Shown: positions 8,863 through 18,573 of the stretch, in pieces
Position numbering within the stretch: position 1 is the first letter of the stretch
Layout: each line of letters starts with the position of its first letter
Assembly: GCA_934234035.1 (NCBI GenBank)
Contig: CAKQHH010000008.1
Location: forward strand, 12,881 to 76,880
Length of the DNA: 64,000 bases
From: an uncultured Clostridia bacterium
GTDB taxonomy: Bacteria > Bacillota > Clostridia > Peptostreptococcales > Anaerovoracaceae
Reading direction: 5' to 3'
Notes under the pieces: generated by a model
What the model was told of the DNA's origin: nothing
What the model saw: only the letters and a program-made list of their open reading frames with translations
Database searches by the model: none
Program-made: the position numbers and the translations under genes

Positions 8863-9334
8863 CTTCTTCCCTAAACTTCTTCAAGCTTCTCAGCTCATTC
8901 TTAAGGTTCACATTTTCCATCTGGAGATCGAAGTATGCATTCTCCATCTCGGTGCATTTCGCCTGAAGATTCTTGTACTTCTCGCTGTCCTGGATCTGTC
9001 TGTCAGAATCATCGTTCATCTGTTCCTTCAGATCTGTCACCTGTTTCTTCGCATTCTCCCAAAGGGTAATGTAATGCTGAACATCGTTGTCCAACTGATG
9101 ATTCTCTGTCTGAAGCTTCAGCAGAAGATCGCTGTTCTCCATCAGTTTCTCCGCAATATTAATTGCTGTCAGCACGGCACACTTGTAATTCGGATTGGAA
9201 TTCAGTGCCCGGCTGGTTCGTCTCAGTTCATCATCCACGAACTTGGCAATTTCCTTAATCTTATCTTCGCTCTTCTCTCCAGAAAGCACGTAATCAGCGC
9301 CACAAATCGTTACATCCGCTCTGCACTTGTCCAT
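8852..9334 (-). CDS. zapA: Cell division protein ZapA, long form
   Basis: This 160-residue protein has a ZapA N-terminal domain (ADVTICGADYVLSG, then an AKFVDDELR segment and VLTAINIAEKL). It is followed by an extended coiled coil from about residue 75 to the end, making it longer than the roughly 85-100 residue ZapA of Bacillus. ZapA bundles FtsZ protofilaments at the septum. It sits two genes from ftsZ and overlaps mutS2, consistent with a division role. Confidence 0.85.
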   Translation of the reverse strand: MDKCRADVTICGADYVLSGEKSEDKIKEIAKFVDDELRRTSRALNSNPNYKCAVLTAINIAEKLMENSDLLLKLQTENHQLDNDVQHYITLWENAKKQVTDLKEQMNDDSDRQIQDSEKYKNLQAKCTEMENAYFDLQMENVNLKNELRSLKKFREEDEQ

Positions 9335-9373
9335 AGTCTGCTCCTCTGTTCTTTATCAATAACTTGTATTCTT

Positions 9374-10165
9374 CTATATACTGCGCACTCGTTCGTACAT
9401 CAATATGCCCGCCGATACAGCTGCGTTCAGGGACTCGATTCCACCGTACATAGGCAGTGTCACTCGTATATCCGAGGCTTCAATCAATTCATCCCCGATG
9501 CCGTTTCCTTCATTTCCGATTACCAGAAAAACATCTTGTCTCAGATCGCAATCGTAATATGGGATTCCGCCATCCGGTGTGGTCACCGCAATGCGTTTTC
9601 CGTAATCATGTGCCAACTTCACCAGTTCCCGGCTATCGGATAAAGGAACAATCGGTACATCAAAAATCATGCCCGCCGTCGCACGAAGGACTTTCGGAGA
9701 ATACACATCGCCCGTTCCCTTCATGGTCACAATTGCATCATACCCCGCTGCCACTGCGGTCCGAATGATTGTCCCGATATTACCCGGATCCTGAAGGCGA
9801 TCCAGCACCACGCAATTGCTGCCCGGTCGAAAACAGTTTTCGAATTGACTTTCATCTGCAACCGGTCGATCTACAATTGCCAGAAGGCCGACACCGTTTC
9901 TCGCATCCGTAATCTTCTCAAAAAGGAACGCATCCACCCGTTCTACTCGAACGCCTCGCTTGGAAAGCTCCTCCATCCAAGGTTCGGAAGGATAGATATC
10001 CGAAATCAGAAGAGCATCCATACAGATGCCCTTCTGAACAGCTTCTCGTATCAAGTTGCTTCCTTCAATAATCATCTGACCGGAAGCGTCTCTCTTTTTC
10101 TTCTGCTGTAATTTCCGAATGCGTTTAATCAGCGGATTTTTTTCTGAACAAATCACTTCACTCAT
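9374..10165 (-). CDS. SpoU/TrmH-family RNA 2'-O-methyltransferase
   Basis: The 263-residue SPOUT methyltransferase carries all three family motifs: LDRLQDPGNIGTIIRTA (motif 1), LVIGNEGNGI (motif 2) and LPMYGGIESLNAAVSAGILMYE (motif 3). An N-terminal substrate-binding region of about 100 residues precedes the knot, as in RlmB/TsnR-like enzymes that methylate rRNA or tRNA ribose. The exact target nucleotide cannot be told from the sequence. It lies 11 bp after ftsZ. Confidence 0.9.
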   Translation of the reverse strand: MSEVICSEKNPLIKRIRKLQQKKKRDASGQMIIEGSNLIREAVQKGICMDALLISDIYPSEPWMEELSKRGVRVERVDAFLFEKITDARNGVGLLAIVDRPVADESQFENCFRPGSNCVVLDRLQDPGNIGTIIRTAVAAGYDAIVTMKGTGDVYSPKVLRATAGMIFDVPIVPLSDSRELVKLAHDYGKRIAVTTPDGGIPYYDCDLRQDVFLVIGNEGNGIGDELIEASDIRVTLPMYGGIESLNAAVSAGILMYERVRSI

Positions 10166-10176
10166 AATTGAATCGA

Positions 10177-11325
10177 TTAACGCAGGAAATCCGGAACATC
10201 AAATTCCGATGCAGCGGAATTCTCTGCCGGGTCGCTGTTTCTTCTCATCAGCTCATCCAGCGTTACCTCAACACCTTCCAGACCGTCTCTGGAAACCGTC
10301 TTTCTGCTTGAGCTCTGAGTGCTAATCTTAGGCGACTCGATCTTGGAACCGGAAATTCCCTCCGACTGGAAGTCGGTTGCAATCAGGGTAACCGATACCT
10401 TGTCTGCCATATCTTCCGATACCGATGCACCGAAGATGATATTGGCATCCGGATCTGCCTCCGCCTGAATCTTCTCCGCAATCTTGCTGATATCCAGCAT
10501 TCCCATATCCAGACCACCGGAAACGTACAGAAGAATGGATCTTGCGCCATCCACCGATGTCTCCAGCAACGGACTCTCGATTGCATTTCGAACCGCTTCT
10601 TCTACCTTGTTGTCGCCGGATCCGACGCCCACACCCATGTGTGCAACGCCGCGGCCTTCCATCGTGGTTCTGACATCCGCATAATCCACGTTGACATAAC
10701 CTTCCTTGGAAATCAGATCGGAAATACCCTGAACACCCTGTCTCAGTACATCGTCTGCCATTGCAAACGCATCCATGAAGGAAGTGTTCTTCTCGCTGGA
10801 GTCGATCAGACGATCGTTCGGGATGATTACCAGAGAATCTACAAAATTCGTGAGATACTCGATACCCTTCTGGGCTCTGTTCCAACGCATCTTTCCTTCA
10901 AAAGAAAATGGCTTGGTTACTACGGCTACCGTCAATGCGCCGCAATCCATCGCTGCTTTTGCAATAATCGGTGCTGCACCGGTACCGGTACCGCCGCCCA
11001 TTCCTGCAGTGATGAATACCAGGTCTGCATCCTGAAGATATCCGGTAATTTCTTCCAGAGTTTCTTCCGCCGCTTTCTGGCCAATCTCCGGATTCGCGCC
11101 GGCACCTCTTCCGCCGGTCAGCTTCTCACCAATCTGTATCTTCACCTCTGCCTTGCACTTTGCAAGAGCCTGTCTGTCTGTATTTACGGCAATAAAGGTA
11201 ACGCCCGACATCTGTGCGTCCACCATTCGATTCACTGCGTTACATCCGCCGCCACCTACACCGACAACCTTGATAATCGCAGCTCTGTCCTGATCTGATA
11301 TAAAGTCAGAAACAAATTCCATCAT
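10177..11325 (-). CDS. ftsZ: Cell division GTPase FtsZ
   Basis: This 382-residue tubulin homologue forms the Z ring. The GTP-binding signature GGGTGTG is at residues 110-116, with [13 protein letters not shown] near the N-terminus and a conserved C-terminal tail peptide (FDVPDFLR) that binds membrane anchors. The first ATG (11325) follows AGGAGG by 6 nt. No ftsA lies beside it, unlike the usual ftsA-ftsZ pair, so the anchor must be encoded elsewhere (ftsA or sepF). A 146-bp gap upstream probably contains its own promoter. Confidence 0.98.
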   Translation of the reverse strand: MMEFVSDFISDQDRAAIIKVVGVGGGGCNAVNRMVDAQMSGVTFIAVNTDRQALAKCKAEVKIQIGEKLTGGRGAGANPEIGQKAAEETLEEITGYLQDADLVFITAGMGGGTGTGAAPIIAKAAMDCGALTVAVVTKPFSFEGKMRWNRAQKGIEYLTNFVDSLVIIPNDRLIDSSEKNTSFMDAFAMADDVLRQGVQGISDLISKEGYVNVDYADVRTTMEGRGVAHMGVGVGSGDNKVEEAVRNAIESPLLETSVDGARSILLYVSGGLDMGMLDISKIAEKIQAEADPDANIIFGASVSEDMADKVSVTLIATDFQSEGISGSKIESPKISTQSSSRKTVSRDGLEGVEVTLDELMRRNSDPAENSAASEFDVPDFLR

Positions 11326-11354
11326 AAAGCTCCTCCTATATTTATATCTAATTT

Positions 11355-11363
11355 ATAATACCA
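11355..11363 (-). promoter_or_regulatory. Possible ftsZ promoter (extended -10)
   Basis: On the minus strand the ftsQ-ftsZ gap contains TGGTATTAT, an extended -10 element, about 30 bp upstream of the ftsZ start codon. No convincing -35 is seen at 16-18 bp. An ftsZ-proximal promoter is common in dcw clusters, but this assignment is tentative. Confidence 0.4.
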
Positions 11364-11471
11364 TAAGATTTACCGAAATGCACTCTATTTCTACAGTTTT
11401 TCTTGTTTACCTACACATTTTTTCAACGCTTCTGCATTCAAAAATGCACTTCGCATGTCTATTTTAGTTTT

Positions 11472-12398
11472 CTATACCTTCGGTTCGAAGGAAGCGTAGC
11501 CGCTTTCCGTCAAGGTGACGGTTCCTCGCTTAATTCCTTTCTTGAACAGCGCCTTCAGCACCTTCTGCAGCCGCTCCTTTTCGATGGATTCAATCATGGT
11601 TTCCACACGTCCCTTGCAAACCATGGAATCGTATACGTATCCCCGAGCCGTATCGTCAGAGACCTTCAATTTCTTAAAGTACAGATCTCCCTCATTCATG
11701 GCATTCAGGATGCGCAGCGCGCTCTTCCATTCCTTGGAATTGGTCACTTCCAATTTCTCGCCCAGCTCCATCTTACGGATTTTGATTCCGGTAACGATGG
11801 TCACCTTCGGTTTCGTTTTGGAGCGGCGCAGCAACAGTCCTTGGGAATCCACCACCAAGTATTCTTTGTTGTATACCACTGCGGCAATCTGTTCCCGCTC
11901 TTTTACCCGAATTACCAGAGTCCCCGGAATCCGCTTGGATACCTTCGCCTCCTCGATGTACGGGCTGCCTTCCAAATATTCCACAATTTCCCGGCTGCCG
12001 GAATGGTAGAACAAATTCTTTCCCGTCGTGGCGTGGGCCATATTGATGATTTCCTCATCGGTAAAATAATCATTTCCCTCCACCTGAATGGAATCGATGG
12101 TGAACACCCCGGTGCTCATGAATACCAACATGGCAATGGTCAGGATGATGATGCCGCAGGCCACTTTGAAAGGGCTGGGGCGACTTCGCTTCTTCTGCCG
12201 CTTCAGGATGTTCGCTGCAATCTGCCGATCCAGCTCCGAAGGGGGTTCTTCCGGCACCTCTTCCGAACCGTCCACATCCACCATTTCTGTTGCCAGTTCA
12301 TCAATTTGCCGGTCAATGGATACGAATTCATCGTCTAATCCGAAATCCATCCCTGCGGAAGTTTCCGAATTATCGTTTTCTATTTGTCTTTCGTCCAT
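11472..12398 (-). CDS. ftsQ: Cell division protein FtsQ/DivIB
   Basis: 308 residues with an acidic cytoplasmic N-terminus (about 1-75), one membrane segment (about 77-97), then a POTRA domain (IDSIQVEGNDYFTDEEI) and the FtsQ beta domain outside the cell. It joins FtsL and FtsB in the septal regulatory complex that activates FtsW-FtsI. The start overlaps the murG stop by 19 bp. The gene order murG-ftsQ-ftsZ supports the assignment despite low sequence conservation. Confidence 0.9.
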   Translation of the reverse strand: MDERQIENDNSETSAGMDFGLDDEFVSIDRQIDELATEMVDVDGSEEVPEEPPSELDRQIAANILKRQKKRSRPSPFKVACGIIILTIAMLVFMSTGVFTIDSIQVEGNDYFTDEEIINMAHATTGKNLFYHSGSREIVEYLEGSPYIEEAKVSKRIPGTLVIRVKEREQIAAVVYNKEYLVVDSQGLLLRRSKTKPKVTIVTGIKIRKMELGEKLEVTNSKEWKSALRILNAMNEGDLYFKKLKVSDDTARGYVYDSMVCKGRVETMIESIEKERLQKVLKALFKKGIKRGTVTLTESGYASFEPKV

Positions 12399-13492
12399 AT
12401 ATCCATTATCCCTTCATACACAATATCGGTAGCGTTTACCGGTGCACACTTCAGGCTGCACTCCGCCATCCGCCGGACGATATCCGGATCCGCAAGGAGT
12501 TCCTTCAATATGTTCACAATTCGATTCGGCGTATCGCCATCCTCTCGAACGATGATCGCACCGCCGTTATCCACCACGGCTTTCGCATTGTAGTATTGAT
12601 GATCCCCGGTTACGTTCGGAGACGGTACGAAGATGGCCGGACAACCCGACATGGTAATCTCCGAAACGGACAGCGCGCCGGAACGGCTGATAGCCACATC
12701 CGTCGCCGCCAGCGTGTTGGCCATGTCTTGAATGTACGGAGATACGCGGACATTGCTTTTGCCGGAGAGTCCCAGCACTTCCAAATTATGCTGCACTTCA
12801 TCGTAGAATCGCTTGCCGGTGCCGAACAGGATGGTGACATTCGGACAATCGCCGTAGGCACGAATCAGTTCAATCGCCGTATCGTTGATGGCGGTAGCAC
12901 CCTGACTTCCGCCAAAGGTCATAATCACAAAATCATCTTCCGGAATGCCCAACAGTTTCCGGGATTCCTTCTTATCCTTTCCGTAGAAATCCTTCCGAAC
13001 CGGATTTCCGGAATACTGCAGCTTTCGATTCTGCTTGAAGAATTTTCCCGCATCCTCAAAACCCAAGAACACCTTCTCCGCATATTGGGACAAGAACCGA
13101 TTCGCCATTCCCGGGTAAGCGTTCTGTTCATGGATGAATACCTTTGCACCGTATTTGTGTGCTGCCAGCACCACCGGAACGCTGACGTAGCTTCCGGTGC
13201 TGATGACGATATCCGGACGGAACCTCTTCATAATCCGGTAGGTCTGACTCTTCCCCCTGCCCGTTACCGCCAGGGTCTCCGCCATTTTAAATACGTTGGA
13301 CCGGTCCACCGCTTTGGAGGGAACGATTTCCAGCGGAAAACCGTGTTTCGGAACAATTTCGTTCTCCATTCCCCGCTCATTTCCGATGTATAGGATTTCG
13401 CATTCCGGATCCATTTCCTTGAATTTATCGCCGATTGCCAGTGCCGGATAAATATGGCCTCCGGTAATTCCTCCCGTTAAAATAATTCTCAT
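12380..13492 (-). CDS. murG: UDP-GlcNAc:lipid I transferase MurG
   Basis: The 370-residue GT-B glycosyltransferase converts lipid I to lipid II at the inner membrane face. The N-terminal glycine loop TGGITGGHIYPALA and the mid-protein FGGSQGATAIND are diagnostic MurG motifs. It lies 4 bp after ftsW. Confidence 0.97.
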   Translation of the reverse strand: MRIILTGGITGGHIYPALAIGDKFKEMDPECEILYIGNERGMENEIVPKHGFPLEIVPSKAVDRSNVFKMAETLAVTGRGKSQTYRIMKRFRPDIVISTGSYVSVPVVLAAHKYGAKVFIHEQNAYPGMANRFLSQYAEKVFLGFEDAGKFFKQNRKLQYSGNPVRKDFYGKDKKESRKLLGIPEDDFVIMTFGGSQGATAINDTAIELIRAYGDCPNVTILFGTGKRFYDEVQHNLEVLGLSGKSNVRVSPYIQDMANTLAATDVAISRSGALSVSEITMSGCPAIFVPSPNVTGDHQYYNAKAVVDNGGAIIVREDGDTPNRIVNILKELLADPDIVRRMAECSLKCAPVNATDIVYEGIMDIWTKDK

Positions 13493-13496
13493 ATTA

Positions 13497-14684
13497 TTAC
13501 CCTCGATTTTTCTTTGAAATATTCAGCATAATTCCCATCGACGCCATGAACACCAGCAGCGACGTTCCGCCGTAACTGACGAAGGGAAGCGTAATTCCCG
13601 TTGCCGGCATGGAGGCGGTTACAACGGCCACATTCAGAATTACCTGAAGTGCCATCATGACCGTAATCCCGGCGCCCAGATAGAATCCCAGCTTATCCTT
13701 TGCGTGAACGGTGATGACAAAGCATCGATAGATCAGCAGAAGATATACGGACAACAGTACCACCAGGCCCACGAATCCCAATTCTTCTCCGATAATTGCC
13801 AGAATGAAATCGTTCTGGGGTTCCGGAAGATAGAGGTTCTTGGTAATGCTTTTACCCGGTCCCAGGCCGAAAAGCCCGCCGTTTCCCAGTGCAATCAATC
13901 CTTGAGATACCTGATATCCTTCTCCTTGAGCATCCTTGAACGGATCGATGAAGTTGGTCATTCGTGCGTACCAGTGGGAGTCCGGGTAGAACATCAGGAT
14001 GAAAATCAATCCGCCGATCAGCGCCAATGCCGCCAGCACCAGCCATCCGTTCCACATGCCCGCCACGTACATGATGCCGATCATGATGGCAGCGACTACA
14101 ATCGCCGTGGACAGGTTCGGCTGTTTGATAATCAGTCCCAGATGCACTACCATTACGCCGAAGAGGACGAACACGTAGATGGTTCGAACTCTTCTCGGGC
14201 GTTCCGCCACGTATCCGGCAGTGAAAACAATCATGGCCAGCTTGGAGAATTCACTCGGTGTAATTCTCAGCGGTCCCAGCTGAAACCACCGGGTCGCAAA
14301 GTTAACCGTGACGCCCAGCGGTGTGAACAAGAGCGCAAGCGCCCCAACAGACACCACCGCAAACACCCAGTAATACTTCGCGTATTTGTGGTAATCCCAT
14401 CGGGTGAACAGCGCCATTACGCCAATTCCCAACGCCACCCAGGCCAGCTGTCTCCGCAGGTAGTAGTACGGATCGTTGTAGAAATTGGTGGTGGTGTAGT
14501 ACCCTGCACTGAACACCATCACGATGCCGAAGGAAATCAGGATTCCGGAAATCAGAGCCACCGATGCATCGTAGTTCACCGCTAAGGAACCCAGCATGCT
14601 GTCCACATTCCATTTCGGCGTTCTGCGGATCTTTTTCTCCTTCTTTCCACTATTCGATTGCTTCTTCCGGCTGATTACACCCAT
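13497..14684 (-). CDS. ftsW: Peptidoglycan polymerase FtsW (SEDS family)
   Basis: A 395-residue integral membrane SEDS glycosyltransferase with about 10 membrane segments. Family motifs include RRQLAWVALG near the N-terminus, NLSTAIVVAAI, LPEPQNDFILAIIGEELGF and VSYGGTSLL near the C-terminus. A basic cytoplasmic tail of about 30 residues precedes the first segment. Its place beside murG, with ftsI in the same cluster, argues for division FtsW; SpoVE cannot be strictly excluded, since sporulation ability is unknown. Confidence 0.93.
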   Translation of the reverse strand: MGVISRKKQSNSGKKEKKIRRTPKWNVDSMLGSLAVNYDASVALISGILISFGIVMVFSAGYYTTTNFYNDPYYYLRRQLAWVALGIGVMALFTRWDYHKYAKYYWVFAVVSVGALALLFTPLGVTVNFATRWFQLGPLRITPSEFSKLAMIVFTAGYVAERPRRVRTIYVFVLFGVMVVHLGLIIKQPNLSTAIVVAAIMIGIMYVAGMWNGWLVLAALALIGGLIFILMFYPDSHWYARMTNFIDPFKDAQGEGYQVSQGLIALGNGGLFGLGPGKSITKNLYLPEPQNDFILAIIGEELGFVGLVVLLSVYLLLIYRCFVITVHAKDKLGFYLGAGITVMMALQVILNVAVVTASMPATGITLPFVSYGGTSLLVFMASMGIMLNISKKNRG

Positions 14685-14711
14685 CTACTTTCCGTTCTCC
14701 AATCCATCGTT

Positions 14712-16082
14712 TCAACGAAGCAGCTGCTGAACACAGGCTTTGAAATGGTCTCCCCGCTGCTCGTAATTATCGTACATATCCCAGCTTGCACATGCCGGCG
14801 AAAGGAGCACCTTATCTCCTTCTTCTGCCAACTCCATACACTTCTTCACGCAAGCATTCATATCCTTTTCATTATAAATCGCATCAAATCCGACTTTCCG
14901 TGCGCATGCCTCAATCTGGTTGGCATCCCGGCCCAGAAGTACCAGCGCCTTTACTCGTCCCTGCAGGTTCTCTGCCAGTTCCGTAAAGTCCTGCGCCTTT
15001 CCGTCTCCGCCGGCGATGAGGATAATGTTTTCCTTCAGCGCCTTCAGTGCGATAACTGCCGCATCCACATTGGTTCCCTTGGAATCGTTGTAGAATTTGA
15101 CGCCGTCCACCAGACCGCAGTACTCAATTCGATGTTCCACGCCCGGGAATTCCACGATGGCTTCCCGAATGGACTCCAAATCCACACCGGCGAAGAAACT
15201 GATTGCCGCCGCCGCCAATGCGTTCTCCACGTTGTGATCACCGATGATCTTCAGATCGTGAATGCTGCAGATCGGCCGAACGATTCCGTTTTCATCTCGG
15301 ATGACCATCTCATCATCCTGAAGGAAGGCACCCATCTCCAGCTCTTCTTTTCGGCTAAAAGGAACCACGGTGGCTTTGCATTTTTCCGCCAAGGCGAAGC
15401 AGGTCTTGTCATCGTAGTTGATCACCAGATAATCGTTTTCATCCTGATTTCGGAATACCTGTGCCTTTGCCGCGCCATAGGCTTCCATGGTCTTGTGACG
15501 ATTCAGATGGTCCGGTGTCAGGTTCAGAATTGCGGAAACCTTCGCATGGAATTCCTTCACCGTCTCCAGCTGGAAGCTGCTGGCTTCCGTTACCATCCAC
15601 TCGTCCTCCGTGGATTCCAGTGCTTTGGAAACCACTGCCACGCCGATATTTCCTACGACTGCCGTCTTGCGGCGTGCCTTCTCGAAGATTTTGCCTACCA
15701 AAGTCGTCGTGGTGGTCTTTCCGTTGGTGCCGGTAATGGCAATGAAGATTCCCTTGCTCAAGCGATATGCCAGCTCCAGTTCACCGATGACTTCAACGCC
15801 GGATAATCTCGCTTCCTGCAGAAATGACAGTTCCGGTGAAACGCCGGGGCTGATTACCACCAAATCGTATTCGCCCATGTTGTCCGGATTGCATCCAAAG
15901 AATGCAGGAATGCTCTCTCTTTCCAAGTATTTTGCAAATTTCGGGTCCACGGCATCCACCGTGTGCACATCCTGTGCGACCACCTGTGCCTCCAGTTTGT
16001 GCAGCTCCTGAACCGCCGCCTTGCCGGATTTCCCCATTCCCACTACGAGGATTTTTTTACCTTTCACTTCATCTCTCATCAT
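14712..16082 (-). CDS. murD: UDP-MurNAc-L-alanine:D-glutamate ligase MurD
   Basis: The 456-residue Mur ligase adds D-Glu to UDP-MurNAc-L-Ala in the cytoplasm. The ATP loop GTNGKTTTTTLVG is at about residue 115, and LTPDHLNRHKTMEAYG and YNDSKGTNVDAA are central/C-terminal Mur-ligase signatures. The first of two adjacent ATGs (16082) is preferred because GGAGG lies 7 nt upstream. Confidence 0.97.
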   Translation of the reverse strand: MMRDEVKGKKILVVGMGKSGKAAVQELHKLEAQVVAQDVHTVDAVDPKFAKYLERESIPAFFGCNPDNMGEYDLVVISPGVSPELSFLQEARLSGVEVIGELELAYRLSKGIFIAITGTNGKTTTTTLVGKIFEKARRKTAVVGNIGVAVVSKALESTEDEWMVTEASSFQLETVKEFHAKVSAILNLTPDHLNRHKTMEAYGAAKAQVFRNQDENDYLVINYDDKTCFALAEKCKATVVPFSRKEELEMGAFLQDDEMVIRDENGIVRPICSIHDLKIIGDHNVENALAAAAISFFAGVDLESIREAIVEFPGVEHRIEYCGLVDGVKFYNDSKGTNVDAAVIALKALKENIILIAGGDGKAQDFTELAENLQGRVKALVLLGRDANQIEACARKVGFDAIYNEKDMNACVKKCMELAEEGDKVLLSPACASWDMYDNYEQRGDHFKACVQQLLR

Positions 16083-16099
16083 CTCTGCGCCTCCTTATT

Positions 16100-17095
16100 C
16101 TAAATCGTTCCGAAGTATGCAATTACACCCAGAACCGCTGTTACTGCACAAAACATATACACGACGTTGTATTCTTTCATTCCGCCCAACTCGAAGTGGT
16201 GGTGCAGCGGAGCCATTCGGAAAAATCTCTTCCCGCCGGTCTTCCGGAAGTACGCCACCTGGATGATTACCGAAAGGGCTTCCAGCACGTAAATCAATCC
16301 CACCAGCGGAAGGAGAAATTCTTTTCCCGTTACCACTGCGATTCCGGAAAGTACGCCGCCCAGCGCCATGGAGCCGGTATCACCCATGAAAATTTTTGCC
16401 GGATAGTGATTGAACAGAAGGAATCCGATCAATGCGCCCGCTACCACGGTTCCGCTGACGGTCAGAATGGTGTTTCCTTCCTTCCATCCGATGACGGCAA
16501 AGGCGATTCCCACAATGGCGGTCACGCCGGCAGCCAATCCGTCCAGTCCATCGGTGAGATTCACCGCATTGGACATGGCAATTTCCACGAACATTACAAA
16601 CGGAATGTACAGAAGTCCGAAGCTTACGCTGATCTTCAGAAACGGAATGAACAGGTCTTCCCGTCCGGTCCGCATCATATAGAACGCCAGACCGATGCTG
16701 AACACGGCCTGCATGACCAGCTTCTGCTTTGCCGTTAATCCCAGATTTTCTTTTTTGGCGATTTTGTTAAAGTCATCAATAAATCCGATGGCTCCAAAAG
16801 CAAGCATCGTCAGAACGATGGCCACCGCATCCCGCACCAGGTGCGGACTGGCCCAGGATTTGGTCGGGTCCGAAACCCGAACCATGAATACCGCTATTCC
16901 GGCTGCAATGCCGATGAAGATGGCAATTCCGCCCATCGTCGGTGTACCCTGCTTCTTGAGGTGCGCCTTCGGGCCTTCCTCCCGGATATACTGACCGAAC
17001 TGTTTTCGATGGAAGTACGGAATCAATCCGTAGGTCAGCAGTGCGGTAACCGCCAGAGGCATAACGAAATATAGAATTACGTCCAATAGTGTCAT
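16100..17095 (-). CDS. mraY: Phospho-MurNAc-pentapeptide transferase MraY
   Basis: The 331-residue polytopic membrane enzyme transfers phospho-MurNAc-pentapeptide to undecaprenyl phosphate, giving lipid I. Family signatures are KKQGTPTMGG, the magnesium-binding FIDDFNKI and NLTDGLDGLAAG, and the C-terminal MAPLHHHFELGG. Length and position between murF and murD are typical. Confidence 0.97.
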   Translation of the reverse strand: MTLLDVILYFVMPLAVTALLTYGLIPYFHRKQFGQYIREEGPKAHLKKQGTPTMGGIAIFIGIAAGIAVFMVRVSDPTKSWASPHLVRDAVAIVLTMLAFGAIGFIDDFNKIAKKENLGLTAKQKLVMQAVFSIGLAFYMMRTGREDLFIPFLKISVSFGLLYIPFVMFVEIAMSNAVNLTDGLDGLAAGVTAIVGIAFAVIGWKEGNTILTVSGTVVAGALIGFLLFNHYPAKIFMGDTGSMALGGVLSGIAVVTGKEFLLPLVGLIYVLEALSVIIQVAYFRKTGGKRFFRMAPLHHHFELGGMKEYNVVYMFCAVTAVLGVIAYFGTI

Positions 17096-17139
17096 TTTTC
17101 TTTTTATCCTTTTCTTTTTTTATTTCCGTTCCTATTGTA

Positions 17140-18546
17140 CTACTCTGTGATTGCTGTGACAAATTTTTCCAGTGCCATGGATCGAGATGCCTTCACGTAG
17201 ACCAAATCGCCGGCCTGAAGCATCGGGCGAACCGCTTTTGCAGCATCTTCCCGGTTCTCATAGTACAGAACCTTCAAATCTGAAGATGCCGATTCTCCCC
17301 CTTCTGCAATGGCTTTGCCGTTCTCTCCGATGGCCACCAGAATATCCACCGGCTTGGAAGCCGCATATTCCCCTACGCTTCGGTGAAGCTGTTCCGAGTG
17401 ATCTCCCAGCTCGAACATGCTTCCCAATACAGCGATTTTTCTCTTTCCCGGACTGTTCACCAACACGTCGATTCCGGCCTTCATGGATTCCGGACTGGCA
17501 TTGTAGGTATCGTTGATGACGGAGTAGTCCGCCCCTTTCACCACGCTGAGCCGGTTTGCGTTCGTCTCCACTTCGCGAAGCGCTTCTACGGATTCTTCCA
17601 TCGAAATTCCGAAGACTTCTCCAATGGCCATAGCCAGCACCGCATTTCCCAGGTTGTGGGCACCGATAACCGGCAATTTGAGGGTAACCGTCTCGCCGCC
17701 GTGGGTCACATCACATTGAACGCCTTCAATGCCCCGGTCACGAATATCCGAAAGATGATAATCTTCGCCGCCTTTCGAACCCACCGTAACGATTCTCGCA
17801 TCGGACGGCTGATGCTGCTGCGCATTTTCTTTTGTGAGAATATCGGAATCCGTATTGATTACCAATGTATTCTCCGGAGTGAATCCGGTGGATACCCGAA
17901 GCTTCTCTTCCAGAAGCTTCTCCCGAGTACCGTACACCTCCAGGTGGGAGGTGCCCACGTTGGTGATTACCGCTGCCTCCGGCTTCGCAATCCGGGACAG
18001 GTCCCCCATGGCACTGCCATAGCCTGCGCCCATTTCGATAACCGCAACCTGAATGTCTTCCGCAAAGGAAAATGCCGTCAGCGGAATTCCGAATTCACTG
18101 TTCAGATTTCCCGGTGTCTTGCCTGTGCGGTAGCGGCTTCGCAGTACGCTGTAGAGGAATTCCTTTGTGCTGGTTTTCCCCACGCTTCCGGTCACGCCCA
18201 CCTTTCGGAGACCGCTCCAGTCATCCAAGTATTTTTCTCCCAGGTCCATCAGCGCCAGTCGGGTATCCGGCACCAGAATGACATTCACATCTTTCTTAGC
18301 GCCCATCTTTTCCGCCCATTCCGAATCGGATACCACCACATTCCGGCATCCCTTCTCATATACATCCGGCAGGAACCGGTGTGCATCGGCTCTCTCACCG
18401 ATGATGGCAAAGAACAGGCATTCCGCCGGGATATCCCGGGAGTCGATGGACACGGCGGTGACGCTGTCGTGTCGGTTTTCCTCTGCCCTTGCGTAGATTT
18501 TTCCTTTTACCGCCTCTGCAATGTATTCCAGACTCGTTCGCTTCAT
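17140..18546 (-). CDS. murF: UDP-MurNAc-tripeptide:D-Ala-D-Ala ligase MurF
   Basis: 468 residues. It adds D-Ala-D-Ala to the UDP-MurNAc tripeptide. The ATP loop is GVTGSVGKTSTKEFL; VINDTYNASPESMKAG and the C-terminal VYVKASRSMALEKFV are MurF-specific. Usually murE precedes murF between ftsI and mraY, but no murE is found here; the next gene upstream is ftsI. Confidence 0.95.
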   Translation of the reverse strand: MKRTSLEYIAEAVKGKIYARAEENRHDSVTAVSIDSRDIPAECLFFAIIGERADAHRFLPDVYEKGCRNVVVSDSEWAEKMGAKKDVNVILVPDTRLALMDLGEKYLDDWSGLRKVGVTGSVGKTSTKEFLYSVLRSRYRTGKTPGNLNSEFGIPLTAFSFAEDIQVAVIEMGAGYGSAMGDLSRIAKPEAAVITNVGTSHLEVYGTREKLLEEKLRVSTGFTPENTLVINTDSDILTKENAQQHQPSDARIVTVGSKGGEDYHLSDIRDRGIEGVQCDVTHGGETVTLKLPVIGAHNLGNAVLAMAIGEVFGISMEESVEALREVETNANRLSVVKGADYSVINDTYNASPESMKAGIDVLVNSPGKRKIAVLGSMFELGDHSEQLHRSVGEYAASKPVDILVAIGENGKAIAEGGESASSDLKVLYYENREDAAKAVRPMLQAGDLVYVKASRSMALEKFVTAITE

Positions 18547-18573
18547 TTTCTTTCGTTCCTTCTTCTTAAAATT